A DNA stretch of 64,000 bases, taken from NCBI RefSeq assembly GCF_921293095.1, contig NC_060247.1:112487111-112551110 (forward strand). The letters are read 5' to 3'. Positions within the stretch are counted from its first letter, which is position 1. Each line of letters begins with the position of its first letter. Source of the stretch: Ischnura elegans. Taxonomy: Eukaryota > Arthropoda > Insecta > Odonata > Coenagrionidae. The translations under genes were made by a program, and so were the position numbers. The notes beneath the pieces are model-generated. The model made no database searches, was not told where the DNA came from, and saw only the letters and a program-made list of their open reading frames with translations. This document shows positions 10,601 through 20,268 of the stretch, in pieces.

Positions 10601-13600
10601 TTGAGCACTTATGCAGTGGAGGTATCGACATAGGATGCCTGGAATGACATGTTTCCTCCCTTCGAATATTTCAAATTAGATCCTCACAGAAAATAATTAT
10701 TATTGATATGATTTCTGTTGAGCATTATTGAAGAAAGAATACATGAGAAATAAGTGCATGGAGAAAATTCACTATTTCACACTCACCTCCAGCATCCACT
10801 TTCTCAGGCATCAAGTAGAGGTTGATGGGCTCGCCACAATTGGACGGCGACAGGTACGAAAGGACACTGCCACTGCCAATGCCCAGTCCACTCTGTATCT
10901 GCAAGTGGGACTGCAAGAACGTTGAGCTCAGGACATCCTGAAAGCATACCATTGCACGCAGTTATAAATTAAAGCAGACTATCCACATTCTTTTACATTT
11001 CCAAGCCAAACTAATTTATGAAATTAGTGCAAAAAATCCACAGAGAAAAAAATCATTTGCCTTGACAAGGATTTGAACCCAGATCCCGCAATTCCCAGTC
11101 GAGTGCTTTAGCCAGTTAAGCTATCGAGGCATCACTCTTCCCTGTGGAACTATACCAAATTCGGGGACTATACCAAACAAGGTGGTACGGACTGCAGAGC
11201 ATGTGATACCACAAGCAGTCCAAATCGTGTGCACAGCGCCACGGCTGGAGAGCAACACCCAAACTTTGACCACATATAGCTGGTCGCTCTTGACTAATTT
11301 AAGAATCCAGGACTAGACACAGTGATATCTTTATGCAGTCACCCGCAATATACAAATATTGTGCAAAAAATCCGCAGAGAAAAAATCATTCATTGCGCAC
11401 ACGATTTGGACTGCTTCTGGCATTGTGGAACCTTGTCTGGTATAGTCCTCAAATTTCCACAGGGAGCACTCGACCAAAAATTAGGAGAACCGGGTCGAAT
11501 CCTAGTCAAGGCAAATGGTTTTTTCTCTGTAGATTTTTCGCACAATTTGTGCATTGCAGGTGACTCCGTAAAGATATCACCATGGCTAGTCCCGGTATTT
11601 TGTAATAAAATTATGATAATAGAATGGCCATAAATATTGGAGTAGGGTACTTTATTGACTATTTCGCAAAGAAAGATCACAGAGCACGGCATTATGGCAG
11701 GTGCATCCTGCAGTGATGTCAAAACCAAAAAGAAGGCACTGCACATCATGTGACTCAATGGAAATTTACAAAAGAATTTTAAAAGCAACAAATGGCCTTT
11801 ACCCTTGGCATAGACAAGTTTGACAAGAAAATTGTATATATTGACCACATTCCATTAAAACGAAAAACAAATTTATACATTCTACCCACTGAGAATCATT
11901 AGTGCCCATCAGTGCAGTTATAGAGGTCACTGGAACCCACATACATACCTATCCACCACCATAAAATTGTAGCACAAAGAAAAGGAACACAAACAATTAC
12001 TGATTAAAATTCGGCATGTCACTCACCTGCATCATTTTGATGCGACTAGGAGTGAAGTCAGAGGCATGACATCTGTTCTGAAGAAAAAGTACATGTGGGA
12101 AGTATTCCACAATTTCATCATCTACTGTGGTAGTGGGTGTGGATGGTTTGAGCATTTCTGCTGAGAGCAGAAACCTAGAAAAGAATTTGTTTGTAAATTA
12201 TGACACCAAACTGAAAGGTAAGTAGCAAAGGAAAATATGACAAGAAACATAGGTTAAAACTTAACACTGCACCACAGACATAGAAGTAAGATCAAAATGT
12301 CTTTTGATGCTCTCCCACAGGAAGAATATTGATAAATGGTTGTATGGAAAACTGTAAATGCATATGTATTGTGCATTAAGTGTGGTGTTTTAACTGCGAG
12401 ACAGTGGCTCACATAAGCAATTAGTTGAGGATGAAGTGATCTCTGGACGCAATCACCATCTGATAACAATGGCAGTGAGCCCTCTCAGTCAGAAATTGAA
12501 AATGAAGTATGCCAGCCCTCATCCACACATTAATTGGAATGGTGATAACCTTGAAGTTGATGGTTTGAGCTGTTTCATTATGGAATTTATTCATGTTGAA
12601 TGAAAATTAAACTATGTTTTTCCGCATTCCACTCTACCTCAACTGAAGAGATTTGTGAACCATTGCTTCCAATTATTAGCAGGTATAAATGCCTAGATGA
12701 TTTATGCATTGGTCCATGTGTAAGTGGTTCCTCACCTGAGGATGTTTGGATCAAAAGCCCAATCCTGCACCATGATGACCAAGTGACAGACAGAGAGGAA
12801 GAACGAGGCCAGCTGCAGCGACTGAGCTTCCATCGCATTCTCTGCCGACGAGAAGTCGGCTGCCGCCAACTTCTTATCTTGTAAAGCCATGCGGTCCATC
12901 AAGGAGGCCGAGAGCGCCGGTTGGCAGTCAAGGAACACGACCCTTGTGCTGCCGGACGTGCCACCACCGCTAACCCAGGCATCCACGCCTCCTGTGCAAT
13001 GCCAACTGCTCTCCTCCTGCTCCGTGCTCTGCACCTTGAAGCAGCACCTTAAACAAAACCACTCAGGTTGCATCATATTCCGACGGTATTCCAATTCTAT
13101 CATCAACCACATTCATTCACATACCCATCACTTCCAAAAATCACACTACATATTCCAATAACCGCTGCCTGTTGCAATGAAATAACTTTTTTAAATGTTT
13201 AACCCTTTCACTGCTGTGAACGTACCTAGTACGTTCGTACAGCAGAATGCTGTGAACGTACTTTTTCTTCCTCCCTGCCATGCACTTTTGCAAAAGCACT
13301 TCAAAGGATCCCTAATTCAGGTCCCTATCCTCGACGAACTCACCCATGCAGGACCGTCTTATCGACTCTACCAGCGGGGGGCATCCCTCCCGAAAAGTGA
13401 CCGCTCTGACTGCAATTTGAAAATCAATCGAACAATCCGATCATCAAAAAATGATTGTTTTCATCCCACTCCTGCCAATCAAGCAATCAAGTACGTCTTT
13501 GAACCGTGTTTCTGCGATGAAAAATAACAATTTTTTTAACTTTGCTAAAATTAACATTTTCCGGTGGTCCGCAGCCACATTTTTAGCAAAGTTAACAAAA

Positions 13601-15567
13601 TCATCATTTTTCATCGCAGAAACACGGTTCAAAGACGTACTTGATTGCTTGATTGGCAGGAGTGCGATGCAAAGAATCATTTTTTGATGATCGGATTGAT
13701 TGGTTGCTTTTCAAATTGCAGTCAGTGCGGTCACTTTTTGGGAGGGAGGCCCCCCACTGGTAGGGTCGATGAGATGGTCCTGCATGGGTGAGCTCGTCGA
13801 GGATAGGGTCCCGGATTAGTGACCCTTCGGAGGGTGTACCATGCCCATTATTAAAGTACTTGCTCCATGGGCCCACGAAATGCATTTTAACCTTTTCGCC
13901 GCATGTGAAGAGAAGGTTTTCGGAGATTGAACAGCAGCGAAAGGGTTAATAATTAACTTTTTCAAGCTTCATCAATATTTAGAATGAATAGAATATGTAA
14001 CTAGTATGTATACCATTTTTTGCACCATTAGAGCAAAGAAATTTTTCAATGAATACCTGAAAGATACAATAAATATAAAGTTAAATCAAGATTTTAAGAT
14101 GGCTTATGCCCAGTGTGGTAGGCCAAAAATGACAATTTTTTCAGAGATCAAATTTGGCCTGCGCAAGAAAATTAAGTACTGATATCAATGTCTAAGACCT
14201 GAATTATTTTACAAAATTGAATAATATAAACTTCTGCAACCCAAGCCCCAAAGATTAAAATTTAGCAAAACTTCAGGTGGAAAATTGGAGAAAAAAACCT
14301 GCAGAGAAGAAATCTCTACAACTAAGTCCATTTCTGTAATAACCAATGGTAATAACATTTATCAACATTATACTTTTAAAATTTTTAATTTATGAGAATG
14401 ATCACGTGTGATCATCAATATGAGTATACAACTCTGATGCGACCTGCATTTTGCATTTTTGGAAGTTAAACATGCAGTAATAAATCAAGTATTTTTCGAT
14501 TGCTATTGCTTTGTAAGTGTCTCAAATGTAAATAAATGTCTCTGAATGAAAAACCACAGGCAGTCACAAAGCGTCCCAAGAAAAGTCCTTTTCACCAAGA
14601 AAAGTTTCGGCATAACCCTCTAGCAAGCCCTTTCCTATCTAAGCCACTACTTGTGCTTTCAAGAGGTGCCCTCGACCAGGCCCTATTGGCTCATTATTTT
14701 TTACTGAGACTGCATATCTTTACTATGTACGATATGTAGTATTAAACATACTTGCTCTTATGGTCGGGACTGTTTCCAGCCAGGTAGGACAGAATTGTTG
14801 ATTTTCCCACACCTTGAAGGCCAATTACACCAACAACGAGGAAATCTGTTTGGTGATCAAGGAGAAAATCACTAAGGGTAACAGTAGATCCACTGCCGAT
14901 GAGAGCTTCAGGAGTGCAAAACTGAAAGGATTCGTCAATCAGCTTCACACTGGATGGCATTTCTGGAGGCGGCGCCAGGGGGTTAACGCCTGCAAAAATG
15001 TCATTAATTCACAAAACTGAAGTAGCATATGTTAATCATAACAATATCAACCAAGTTTCTTAACTCACTCTCAGCAGTAGAAGGTTTCGAAACCAGCTGG
15101 TAAATAGGTTGCGGCGTATCGCTGTCCTTTCTAAGAGCAAAAATAACAGATCGTTAAAACACATCCCACGAAGTTATGCGATAGTGATTAAATCCTATAC
15201 TCGCCTGATAGGAGCATGCCGCTGACTAGGTGACAGTGCTCGATTATCACACTCCCTATTTCGTAAAATAATAGTGGGCTGCGATGGTTTTTCCAATGTT
15301 ATTGGTTTGGCAGGACTTTTGGCATCCCTATCTCTATATCCATCCCAATCTCTTTCTCGGTCGGACTTAGTAAGCAAGATCGGCATTCGTCCGGAAGTCC
15401 CTGGTCCATGGTCCTCTTTATCCTAGTGGGGATATCACATCTCTCTTAACAAACATTTTACTCGCTGCCTGCAAACCAAGAATGAAATTTATCTAATAAT
15501 AAAATACCTTAAAATAAGGATAAGGCTTCCTTCGCCGTTTGTCTTTGCCCCTCTCAAACTCAGTCAT
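4695..15567 (-). CDS. SMG9: SMG9, nonsense-mediated mRNA decay factor (nine coding exons)
   Basis: SMG9 binds SMG8 and holds the SMG1 kinase that phosphorylates UPF1 in nonsense-mediated decay. Coding exons, 5' to 3' on the minus strand: 15567-15508, 15422-15205, 15130-15069, 14989-14752, 13047-12736, 12174-12027, 10937-10787, 8091-7977 and 4773-4695 (TGA 4697-4695). These total 1,383 nt, 460 residues, against about 520 in human SMG9. The phases join without a stop. The N-terminus is charged and disordered (MTEFERGKDKRRRKPYPYF). The G-like domain has VVGVIGLQGVGKS with a P-loop at residues about 170-177, VVFLDCQP, and SLQLASFFLSVCHLVIMVQDW. Later come EMLKPSTP, YFPHVLFLQN and the C-terminal FLEYSRLLP, all closely matching known SMG9. 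Introns follow GT-AG except the second (15204-15131), where only a GC donor keeps the frame. Introns 4, 6, 7 and 8 are long and full of mobile elements. The start codon is the first ATG of the SMG9-like frame. I saw no AATAAA on the minus strand just past the stop. Confidence 0.95.
5404..5480 (+). repeat. Dispersed short repeat, copy 1
   Basis: Shares the order ATTTCRTCAATATTTTGTTGAT, a 30-40 bp spacer, ATCAACRTTGCATRCTTC, then YGCYACCT with sequences at 62391-62468 and 63763-63840. It lies in SMG9 intron 8. The class is unknown. Confidence 0.6.
6396..6773 (-). repeat. 189-bp tandem duplication of a LINE 3' region
   Basis: Two head-to-tail units, 6396-6584 and 6585-6773, are each 189 bp and about 95% identical by eye. 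Each contains the block ACATCTACATACTACC followed by CCCACAAGC and AGGCATGTGGCAGGG, which also occurs at 37685-37735. The array lies in SMG9 intron 8 next to matching reverse-transcriptase remnants. Confidence 0.85.
6774..7200 (-). mobile_element. Non-LTR retrotransposon C-terminal fragment
   Basis: Read on the minus strand, with frameshifts, this gives the pattern VRPHHEYAVSIWDP, then EPLETRRLCARLRLFEKLR, then SEPHYLSRSDRSNKLRETF. These are hallmarks of the end of the reverse-transcriptase ORF in LINEs of the CR1/L2/jockey group. The frame is broken, so it is inactive. Its 3' part is the adjacent 189-bp repeated region. Confidence 0.8.
8808..9062 (-). mobile_element. hAT-like MITE, family A, copy 1
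   Basis: Bounded by CAGTGGTGCAG on the left and the inverse of CAGGGGCACAG on the right. It is flanked by a perfect 8-bp duplication CCCAACAA (8800-8807 and 9063-9070), the size made by hAT transposases. A G-run lies just inside each end. It is homologous, in opposite orientation, to 47397-47700, sharing internal blocks such as GGTTCAAAATGGTGAG and TTCTCTGAGCTCTGGGG. It has no coding capacity and sits in SMG9 intron 7. Confidence 0.85.
9290..10357 (+). mobile_element. piggyBac-type element (TTAA flanked), deleted
   Basis: TTAA at 9290-9293 and 10354-10357 borders inverted ends of about 15 bp (CCCATTAATCCCCAG at left; inverse CCCATTATTCCCCAG at right). Subterminal TGCAACATTATG occurs near both ends. 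The interior keeps only the C-terminal part of a transposase. It sits in SMG9 intron 7 on the strand opposite to the host gene. Confidence 0.85.
9470..10130 (+). pseudogene. piggyBac transposase C-terminal relic
   Basis: The frame reads FVVTVASNN, EPIVRTKRYNW, then NDYNQEMGGVDLHD (third catalytic Asp region of DDE_Tnp_1_7 transposases). A frameshift breaks the motif RGKKWWWP near 9745, after which FEIVRILLRQEV and later pieces continue in another frame with stops. The first two catalytic aspartates are missing, so no activity is expected. Confidence 0.8.
10493..10627. mobile_element. 135-bp fully palindromic element, copy 1
   Basis: Begins CGATACCTCCACTGCAT and ends with its inverse ATGCAGTGGAGGTATCG; two arms of about 55 bp surround a short loop around TAGCCCTTATAATA. 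It is flanked by the 4-bp direct repeat ACAT (10489-10492 and 10628-10631). A same-length copy lies at 38288-38422. It is non-coding and could fold as one hairpin. It lies in SMG9 intron 7. Confidence 0.85.
11028..11270 (-). mobile_element. tRNA-derived SINE-like element, copy 1
   Basis: Minus strand 11132-11060 looks like a tRNA: GCCTCGATAGCTTAACTGG (D arm/A box), an anticodon-like loop CTGGGAA, GGGTTCAAATCC (B box), and a 3' end TCAAGGC pairing 6 of 7 bases with the 5' end. It is embedded in non-tRNA flanks shared with 11321-11582, so it is a SINE or repeat rather than a tRNA gene. It lies in SMG9 intron 6. Confidence 0.65.
11321..11582 (+). mobile_element. Fold-back copy of the same SINE-like element
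   Basis: Related to 11028-11270 but in opposite orientation and lacking the A-box part; it keeps GGGTCGAATCC and TAGTCAAGGCAAATGG. The two ends are inverted copies over about 65 bp, beginning GTGATATCTTTA at 11321 and ending with its inverse at 11582. The pair forms an inverted repeat inside SMG9 intron 6. Confidence 0.65.
13199..13949. mobile_element. Long fold-back element with TTAA ends
   Basis: Ends are TTAA (13199-13202 and 13946-13949) followed by CCCTTTCACTGCTGT and, at right, its near inverse CCCTTTCGCTGCTGT, matching piggyBac-type termini. Inside are two arms of about 265 bp (left about 13303-13565, right about 13575-13835) that are highly similar inverted copies meeting near 13570. 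Both arms carry the same short frame (SSTSLNRVSAMKN), which is a by-product of the palindrome rather than a gene. It lies in SMG9 intron 4. Confidence 0.85.
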
Positions 15568-16300
15568 TTTTAACTTCCGTAATTTCACTGATTAAACACC
15601 ATATATTTAATAATTATTTAAACATATCACCAAGCAAATAAAATACTCAAATTTTGCCCGGCCCGGCCCGATCGCTGCCGATGCGAATTTGTTTCCAAAT
15701 GAAGTACGATAAAAACAAGCGCATAAAAAGTTCCGCGACTTTTAAAATGGTCCAAAAGAAACACCATCATGAAGATTCGATCTTCTATATTCCATGACAC
15801 ACATTCCCATGTTTCTGGGGAATACCCGAAAGACGGTTATCCTCGTTATGTAAACCTAATCAATAATAACCTCTCAATATTAAAAAAAAATCAATTCAAC
15901 TGTAAACGATATTTATTTAAATAGGAATTTTTAAGCAAAATTAAGCAGTAATTATATATGTTATCTTGGGATCAAACGTAGAAATTACTTACCTATACCT
16001 ACTGACACTCCAAATAATCTCCTCCAAACGCAAAGTGACTCAGGGAAAGAATTTTGCCCCCCTACCCTTGAATGTGTGAAACTCTAGATATGCCAGTGGC
16101 TTAGTCTAGCATTGGGTTTTGCCCTCACCCATTATGGTTAGAGTGAGGGAATAATGTATTTATTTGTCCTGATATTTGAAACACACATGCGCCAATACGA
16201 AACAGGCCATTAAATCTAAAAATATATATGCTCAAAAATATAGCGCATCATATTTAAATGGTAGTGCCCCTTTAAAATGAAAAAAATGATCATACAAAAA
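15568..16300. other. SMG9 upstream region
   Basis: The 5' UTR and promoter of SMG9 should be here. A GC-rich patch at 15657-15690 (GCCCGGCCCGGCCCGATCG) stands out from AT-rich flanks and is the likeliest core region, with no TATA box. The rest shows no gene. Confidence 0.4.
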
Positions 16301-16305
16301 TGCAA

Positions 16306-16422
16306 AAAAGTTTCTCGGGTTTTCCATGATGATCGCGACGTAATTTGACGTTGAGCAAGTCGCGGATCGAAACGTCGGGAGACATGGATGACATCAACCG
16401 GTGGAAAACCCAAGAAACTTTT
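16306..16422 (+). repeat. Penelope-like terminal hairpin fragment
   Basis: Outer arms AAAAGTTTCTCGGGTTTTCC (16306-16325) and the inverse at 16402-16422 match at 20 of 21 positions. Between them lie TGATGATCGCGAC, a loop, GTCGCGGATCGAAACGTC, and ACATGGATGACATCAACCGG. From general knowledge this block resembles terminal regions of Penelope-like retroelements; it also has a hammerhead-like layout, although the expected C of CTGATGA is A. Confidence 0.5.
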
Positions 16423-16499
16423 CTGCCACTGATACGCCAGGAAAACCTAAGATCATACATCATACAAAAATCTTTGAATATTTCTATTGGACATTGATA

Positions 16500-16985
16500 G
16501 CAGCAGAGAAGTCAAGAGTGGAAGCATTTGAAAGCACCGAATAATGATGAAGGTAAAATGGATCCTTCGATTAAGTGATGAAGATAAGCTGAGAAGAATG
16601 GGAGAAGAGGTGAAAATAATAGAAGTCTTCTAAAAACCTTGGAGGAAGAGAGGAGGAAAAGTAGAAGACTTAGTTGGCCACATTATGTGGCATGATGGCC
16701 TGATGAAAACAACTGTATAAAAACAGGTGGACAGGAAGAAAGGCAAGGGACGACCCCTCATGAAGTACATAGAGAGGATTACTAGGGATGTGAAAGAGAA
16801 GATATTTCATTCTGAAAAGGCTGGCAGGTATGAGGGCAGAATGAGAAGGGCTAGCAGGTATAAGTAAAGAACCAGAGTGGGTGAATAGAGACCAACTTTG
16901 TTGGTGGTTGGTATCAAATTAAACAGAATATTACAAGCAAACTTCGCATCGTTTTGTTTTGTAGATTTGAGCCAATGGAATAATT
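16500..16985 (+). mobile_element. LINE reverse-transcriptase C-terminal relic
   Basis: With frameshifts and stops the plus strand reads LRRMGEEVKI, VGHIMWHDGLMKTTV, DRKKGKGRPLMKYIERI, then YEGRMRRASRYK. This is the usual order (GH-I-RH-DGL-KT, then K-GRGRP-KYI) at the end of jockey/RTE-group LINE ORFs. It is degenerate. Confidence 0.75.
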
Positions 16986-17414
16986 TTTCCAAATTATCCT
17001 AAATGCCACTAACATGTCCCTTAGTGGGTGAGGTTCCCCCCCTTGGAAGAAGGGATAGAGAGAAAGCAAGTAAAAGACCCTAGAAGTAAGGATCTTTTTG
17101 CCTTCCTCCTGGCAGAAAAAAGATTCTGGCCTCTTTGATAGATTTTCTAGCAGAGAGTTGAAGACTTGAGTTCTAGATACTACAGTTGAAGGGTTAAGTG
17201 AAATTTTTTTCTACTTTGCTGTTTTGAAACATATGGTATTTTTTAATTGGTCGAGATTTTGCTATGGTATTTCTTTCATTGAAGGAGGGGTTTGGGATAG
17301 CTCCTTCACTGGAGGGAAAGGTGAAAATTTAATAGAAAATTATTTAGAGAGTCTGGATCAAGGGCGGTTCCAGGATTTTTTGTGGGGATCTGAAAGGTTC
17401 TCTCATATTTGGGA

Positions 17415-19978
17415 TTAACCATCTGTCGGGAGCAGCTGGCCTGAGAGGCCAGCAAAACACTTTTTTGAATGTCACTCTTACCCCTGCCATCTGATCTAAC
17501 GATAATGATAACTATATAACATATAGCACCCATAACGATAGTTTCCTCAATCTTGGCGATGGTCAGCATGCCTCAGTTCAGTCTGTCATCAACCCTCATC
17601 TGGCTGGCCCAGACCCCTCCTGGCTCGAGAGGCCGAGTGCACCCGATTGCATCATAATTTTGAAGGTGAGTTTTTCAAAGATATTTTTATTGGAATCGTT
17701 CAGTTTACTAAGAATAAGTCTTCTTTGTTATAGAAATATGCATCTCCTTAATATACAAATACTATTCCGATCCTGGCCTCTCAGGCCGACTGCACCCGGT
17801 TATGTTATGTCAATAAGTAATTTCCTCTTTCCTGTCTTTGATTCCAGATTTGCTGTTGAAATGGATAAGGTATTGTTCGATCTCTCCAACCAAAATGATA
17901 CTTCAGAAATAAGACGCACCCTTCTCGATGATGAACGAAGATCCGGCTTTGGTTGAGGATTTGGGCAAAGAAAGCGACCTTGATTCCCAGGACGAGGTAG
18001 AGCAACGTAAAGATGACTCAGCAACTGAACAGGAAGAAGGAACGACTGTGGATGAAGAAGAGGAAGAGGACATCCATACAGGTTATTTTATTGGAAGAGA
18101 TAAACAGACAAAGTGGACCAGGAAGCCATCTCCGGCTGCTGCTCATCGGATACAGCATCATAACATTATTACCCACCTTCCTGGCATTAGAGGAGAAGCT
18201 AAAAATGCAAAAACCATATTGCAATGTTGGGAATGTTTATTTAATTCAGAAATGCTGGAATTGATTGTCGAAAGCACTAATAAGTACATAGACTCAGTGA
18301 AAGCCAAATTTTCCAGAGAAAGGGATGCAAAAGGAACAGAGGTCATTGAAATCAAGGCATTCATTGGTTTGCTGTACATGGCTGGCGCTTATAGAGGTAA
18401 TCGGCAGAGTCTGGAGGAGCTGTGGGGAATAGAAGGAGATGGGGTTGAAAAATTTGGACTGGTAATGAGCATAAAACTGTTCAAGTTCCACATACGCTGT
18501 ATCCGTCTTGACGATCGGACGGAAACGGACAACGGAAAGTACATAATCGACTTTGCCCAATCCATGAGTTGTTTAATCGTTTTGTTCACAACTGTTGAAA
18601 GAACTACATTCCAGGAGAAAATGTTACAGTTGACGAGATGTTACCAGGATTCCGTGGGAGGTGCGCATTCAGACAATATATACCCTCAAAGCCCTCCAAG
18701 TATGGTATTAAGTTATTTGCCCTTGTGGATGCTAAAATGATATACACATATAACATTGAAATTTACACAGGAAAGCAGCCAGAAAGGCCATTTTTGGTCA
18801 GCAACAAACCAAGTGAGGTAGTGAAACGACTTGCTGAGCCTCTTTTTGAGACAGGGCGTAACATAACCGCTGATAATTGGTTTATGGACATAGATCTTAT
18901 CAATAATTTGAAGAAAAAGAAATTGTCATACGTTGGGACAATTGGGAAAAATAAAAGATAGTTACCACAGCCAGTTTCGTCAATACCAGAGGAAGGGTTC
19001 AGTACAGCAGTTTCTTTGTATTTAACAATAACAACACTTTGGTTTCATATGTACCAAAAAAGGTAAAAATGTGATTCTCGTGTCAACACTCTGTGACACT
19101 GATACCATTGATGAAACTACTGGAGAGCTGCAGAAGCCAGAAGAAATTACTTTTTACAATATGAGTTAAGGTGGAGTTGATACTGCTGATCAAATGTGCT
19201 CTACATTCAGTGTGAGCCGAAACATAAGACGCTGGCCAATGGTCATTTTTTTTGCCTGTCTCAACATTGCCGGAATAAATTCCCAAGTGATTTCAATTGC
19301 AAATGGCCTGGAACCACTAAAAAGAAGAATTTTTCTAAAAACTTTGTCTTATCAACTTGTTATTGGACAACTAGCAAGGCGAAGTCTGAATACAAGTGGG
19401 ATGCCGACTCAGCTGCAGGGCCGCTTGAAAAGGTTTTTGCCCCCAAGTGAACATAAAAAGTCTCCTTCCCCACCTCCCAAAAGGTGCAAGTGTGGGACGA
19501 GCATGGCTGAGACAGGATTTAGGAGAATGACAAATTACGAATGTCAACATTGTCATGAGCCAATGTGTATAAGCCACATAAAACCGCTTTGTCAGTTTTA
19601 TTATTCAGTTGCATTTTGAAAGACTAAGTGCCAGACTGCAACCATGACTATCTTCCACATCTAGATAAGCTGTATGTTACTTTTGTTTCCAGTTTTTTCA
19701 CCTCTTGTATACTTTGTTTGTTCATTTTTCTATTTCAAGTTGTGTCAAATTAGTGATTTTGGATGTTTCAGTTTAACCTACATTTTAGTAATTAAACTCG
19801 TTCTTTTTCGAAAAATTTGGTATATTTTTTCTCCTAAGACCCTAACCCAAGTGGTCCTGCTAGTGTTATAAAATAAACTGATTAGGGGAGGGGAGGATGT
19901 AGAAAATACGTGAGTGGCTTCTTAGGCCGAGTGTGCCTGATCTTGTGTCGTTTTGAGGTGCGCCCGACAGAGGGTTAA
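17415..19978 (+). mobile_element. piggyBac-like DNA transposon, 2.56 kb
   Basis: Both ends carry TTAA and inverted termini (CCATCTGTCGGGAGCA at left; inverse CCCTCTGTCGGGCGCA at right). Three subterminal copies of a motif like AGGCCGAGTGCACCCGAT occur near 17630, 17785 and 19925. Such internal repeats are typical transposase-binding sites. The transposase inside is broken, so the copy is non-autonomous. Confidence 0.9.
17861..19619 (+). pseudogene. piggyBac transposase (DDE_Tnp_1_7 family), inactivated
   Basis: This ran cut-and-paste transposition into TTAA. It starts at ATG 17861 with MDKVLFDL; an acidic N-terminal region follows, then the core. Catalytic aspartates are readable at VDEML (codon 18632), TADNWF (18872) and GGVDTADQ (19179). 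A C-terminal cysteine cluster (CKCG, YECQHCHEP, CISH) reaches the stop at 19617-19619. Lesions: a frameshift near 17930, another between about 18560 and 18640, a TAG at 18961 after GKNKR, broken sequence to about 19170, and a TAA just before the third Asp motif. About 580 codons in all, a normal length for the family, so lesions are small. A splice acceptor-like CAG lies just before the start. Confidence 0.9.
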
Positions 19979-20268
19979 AACCAACATCAAGGGCGGATCC
20001 AGGATTTTTTCTGGGGGGCCCAAGGGTCTGATAGGAAAAGTCTTCTCATATTTGCGATTGAAAAAAGGTACAACAATTACTACACAAAATATTCTATTTA
20101 TTTTAATATGAAAGTTATTAATATGGAATTAAATAATTGAGGCTCCATAATACAAAAAACTAAATGAACGTAATGATAACTGTATCAAAAATCTTGTCTA
20201 CATTTGAATTGTCTGGGGGGGGGCGTACGTGCCCCTGTGCCCCCCCTAAATCCGCCTATGGTCTGGAT

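Larger units (their letters stand above)
17351..20268. mobile_element. hAT-like MITE (family E) split by a piggyBac insertion
   Basis: The outermost borders are a perfect 8-bp duplication GTCTGGAT (17351-17358 and 20261-20268). The element itself starts CAAGGGCGGTTCCAGG (17359) and ends with the inverse of CATAGGCGGATTTAGG (20260). Its first ~70 bp are tandemly duplicated (17359-17418 and 19988-20060). A TTAA-flanked piggyBac element (17415-19978) sits inside the first copy. The G-run inside the right end resembles the other MITE families in the window. Confidence 0.8.

Noticed and set aside
11060-11132. Possible tRNA gene (minus strand) with GGG-like anticodon
   Set aside because: Stem mismatches in anticodon and T arms, and its flanks are shared with a neighbouring repeat copy, so a SINE is the better explanation.
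13444-13687. Two nearly identical 78-aa ORFs on opposite strands
   Set aside because: They are the two arms of a palindrome; no independent coding evidence.
17361-20060. The two GGGCGGNTCCAGGATTTTTT copies as terminal repeats of the piggyBac element
   Set aside because: They lie outside the TTAA borders and belong to the surrounding MITE bounded by GTCTGGAT.
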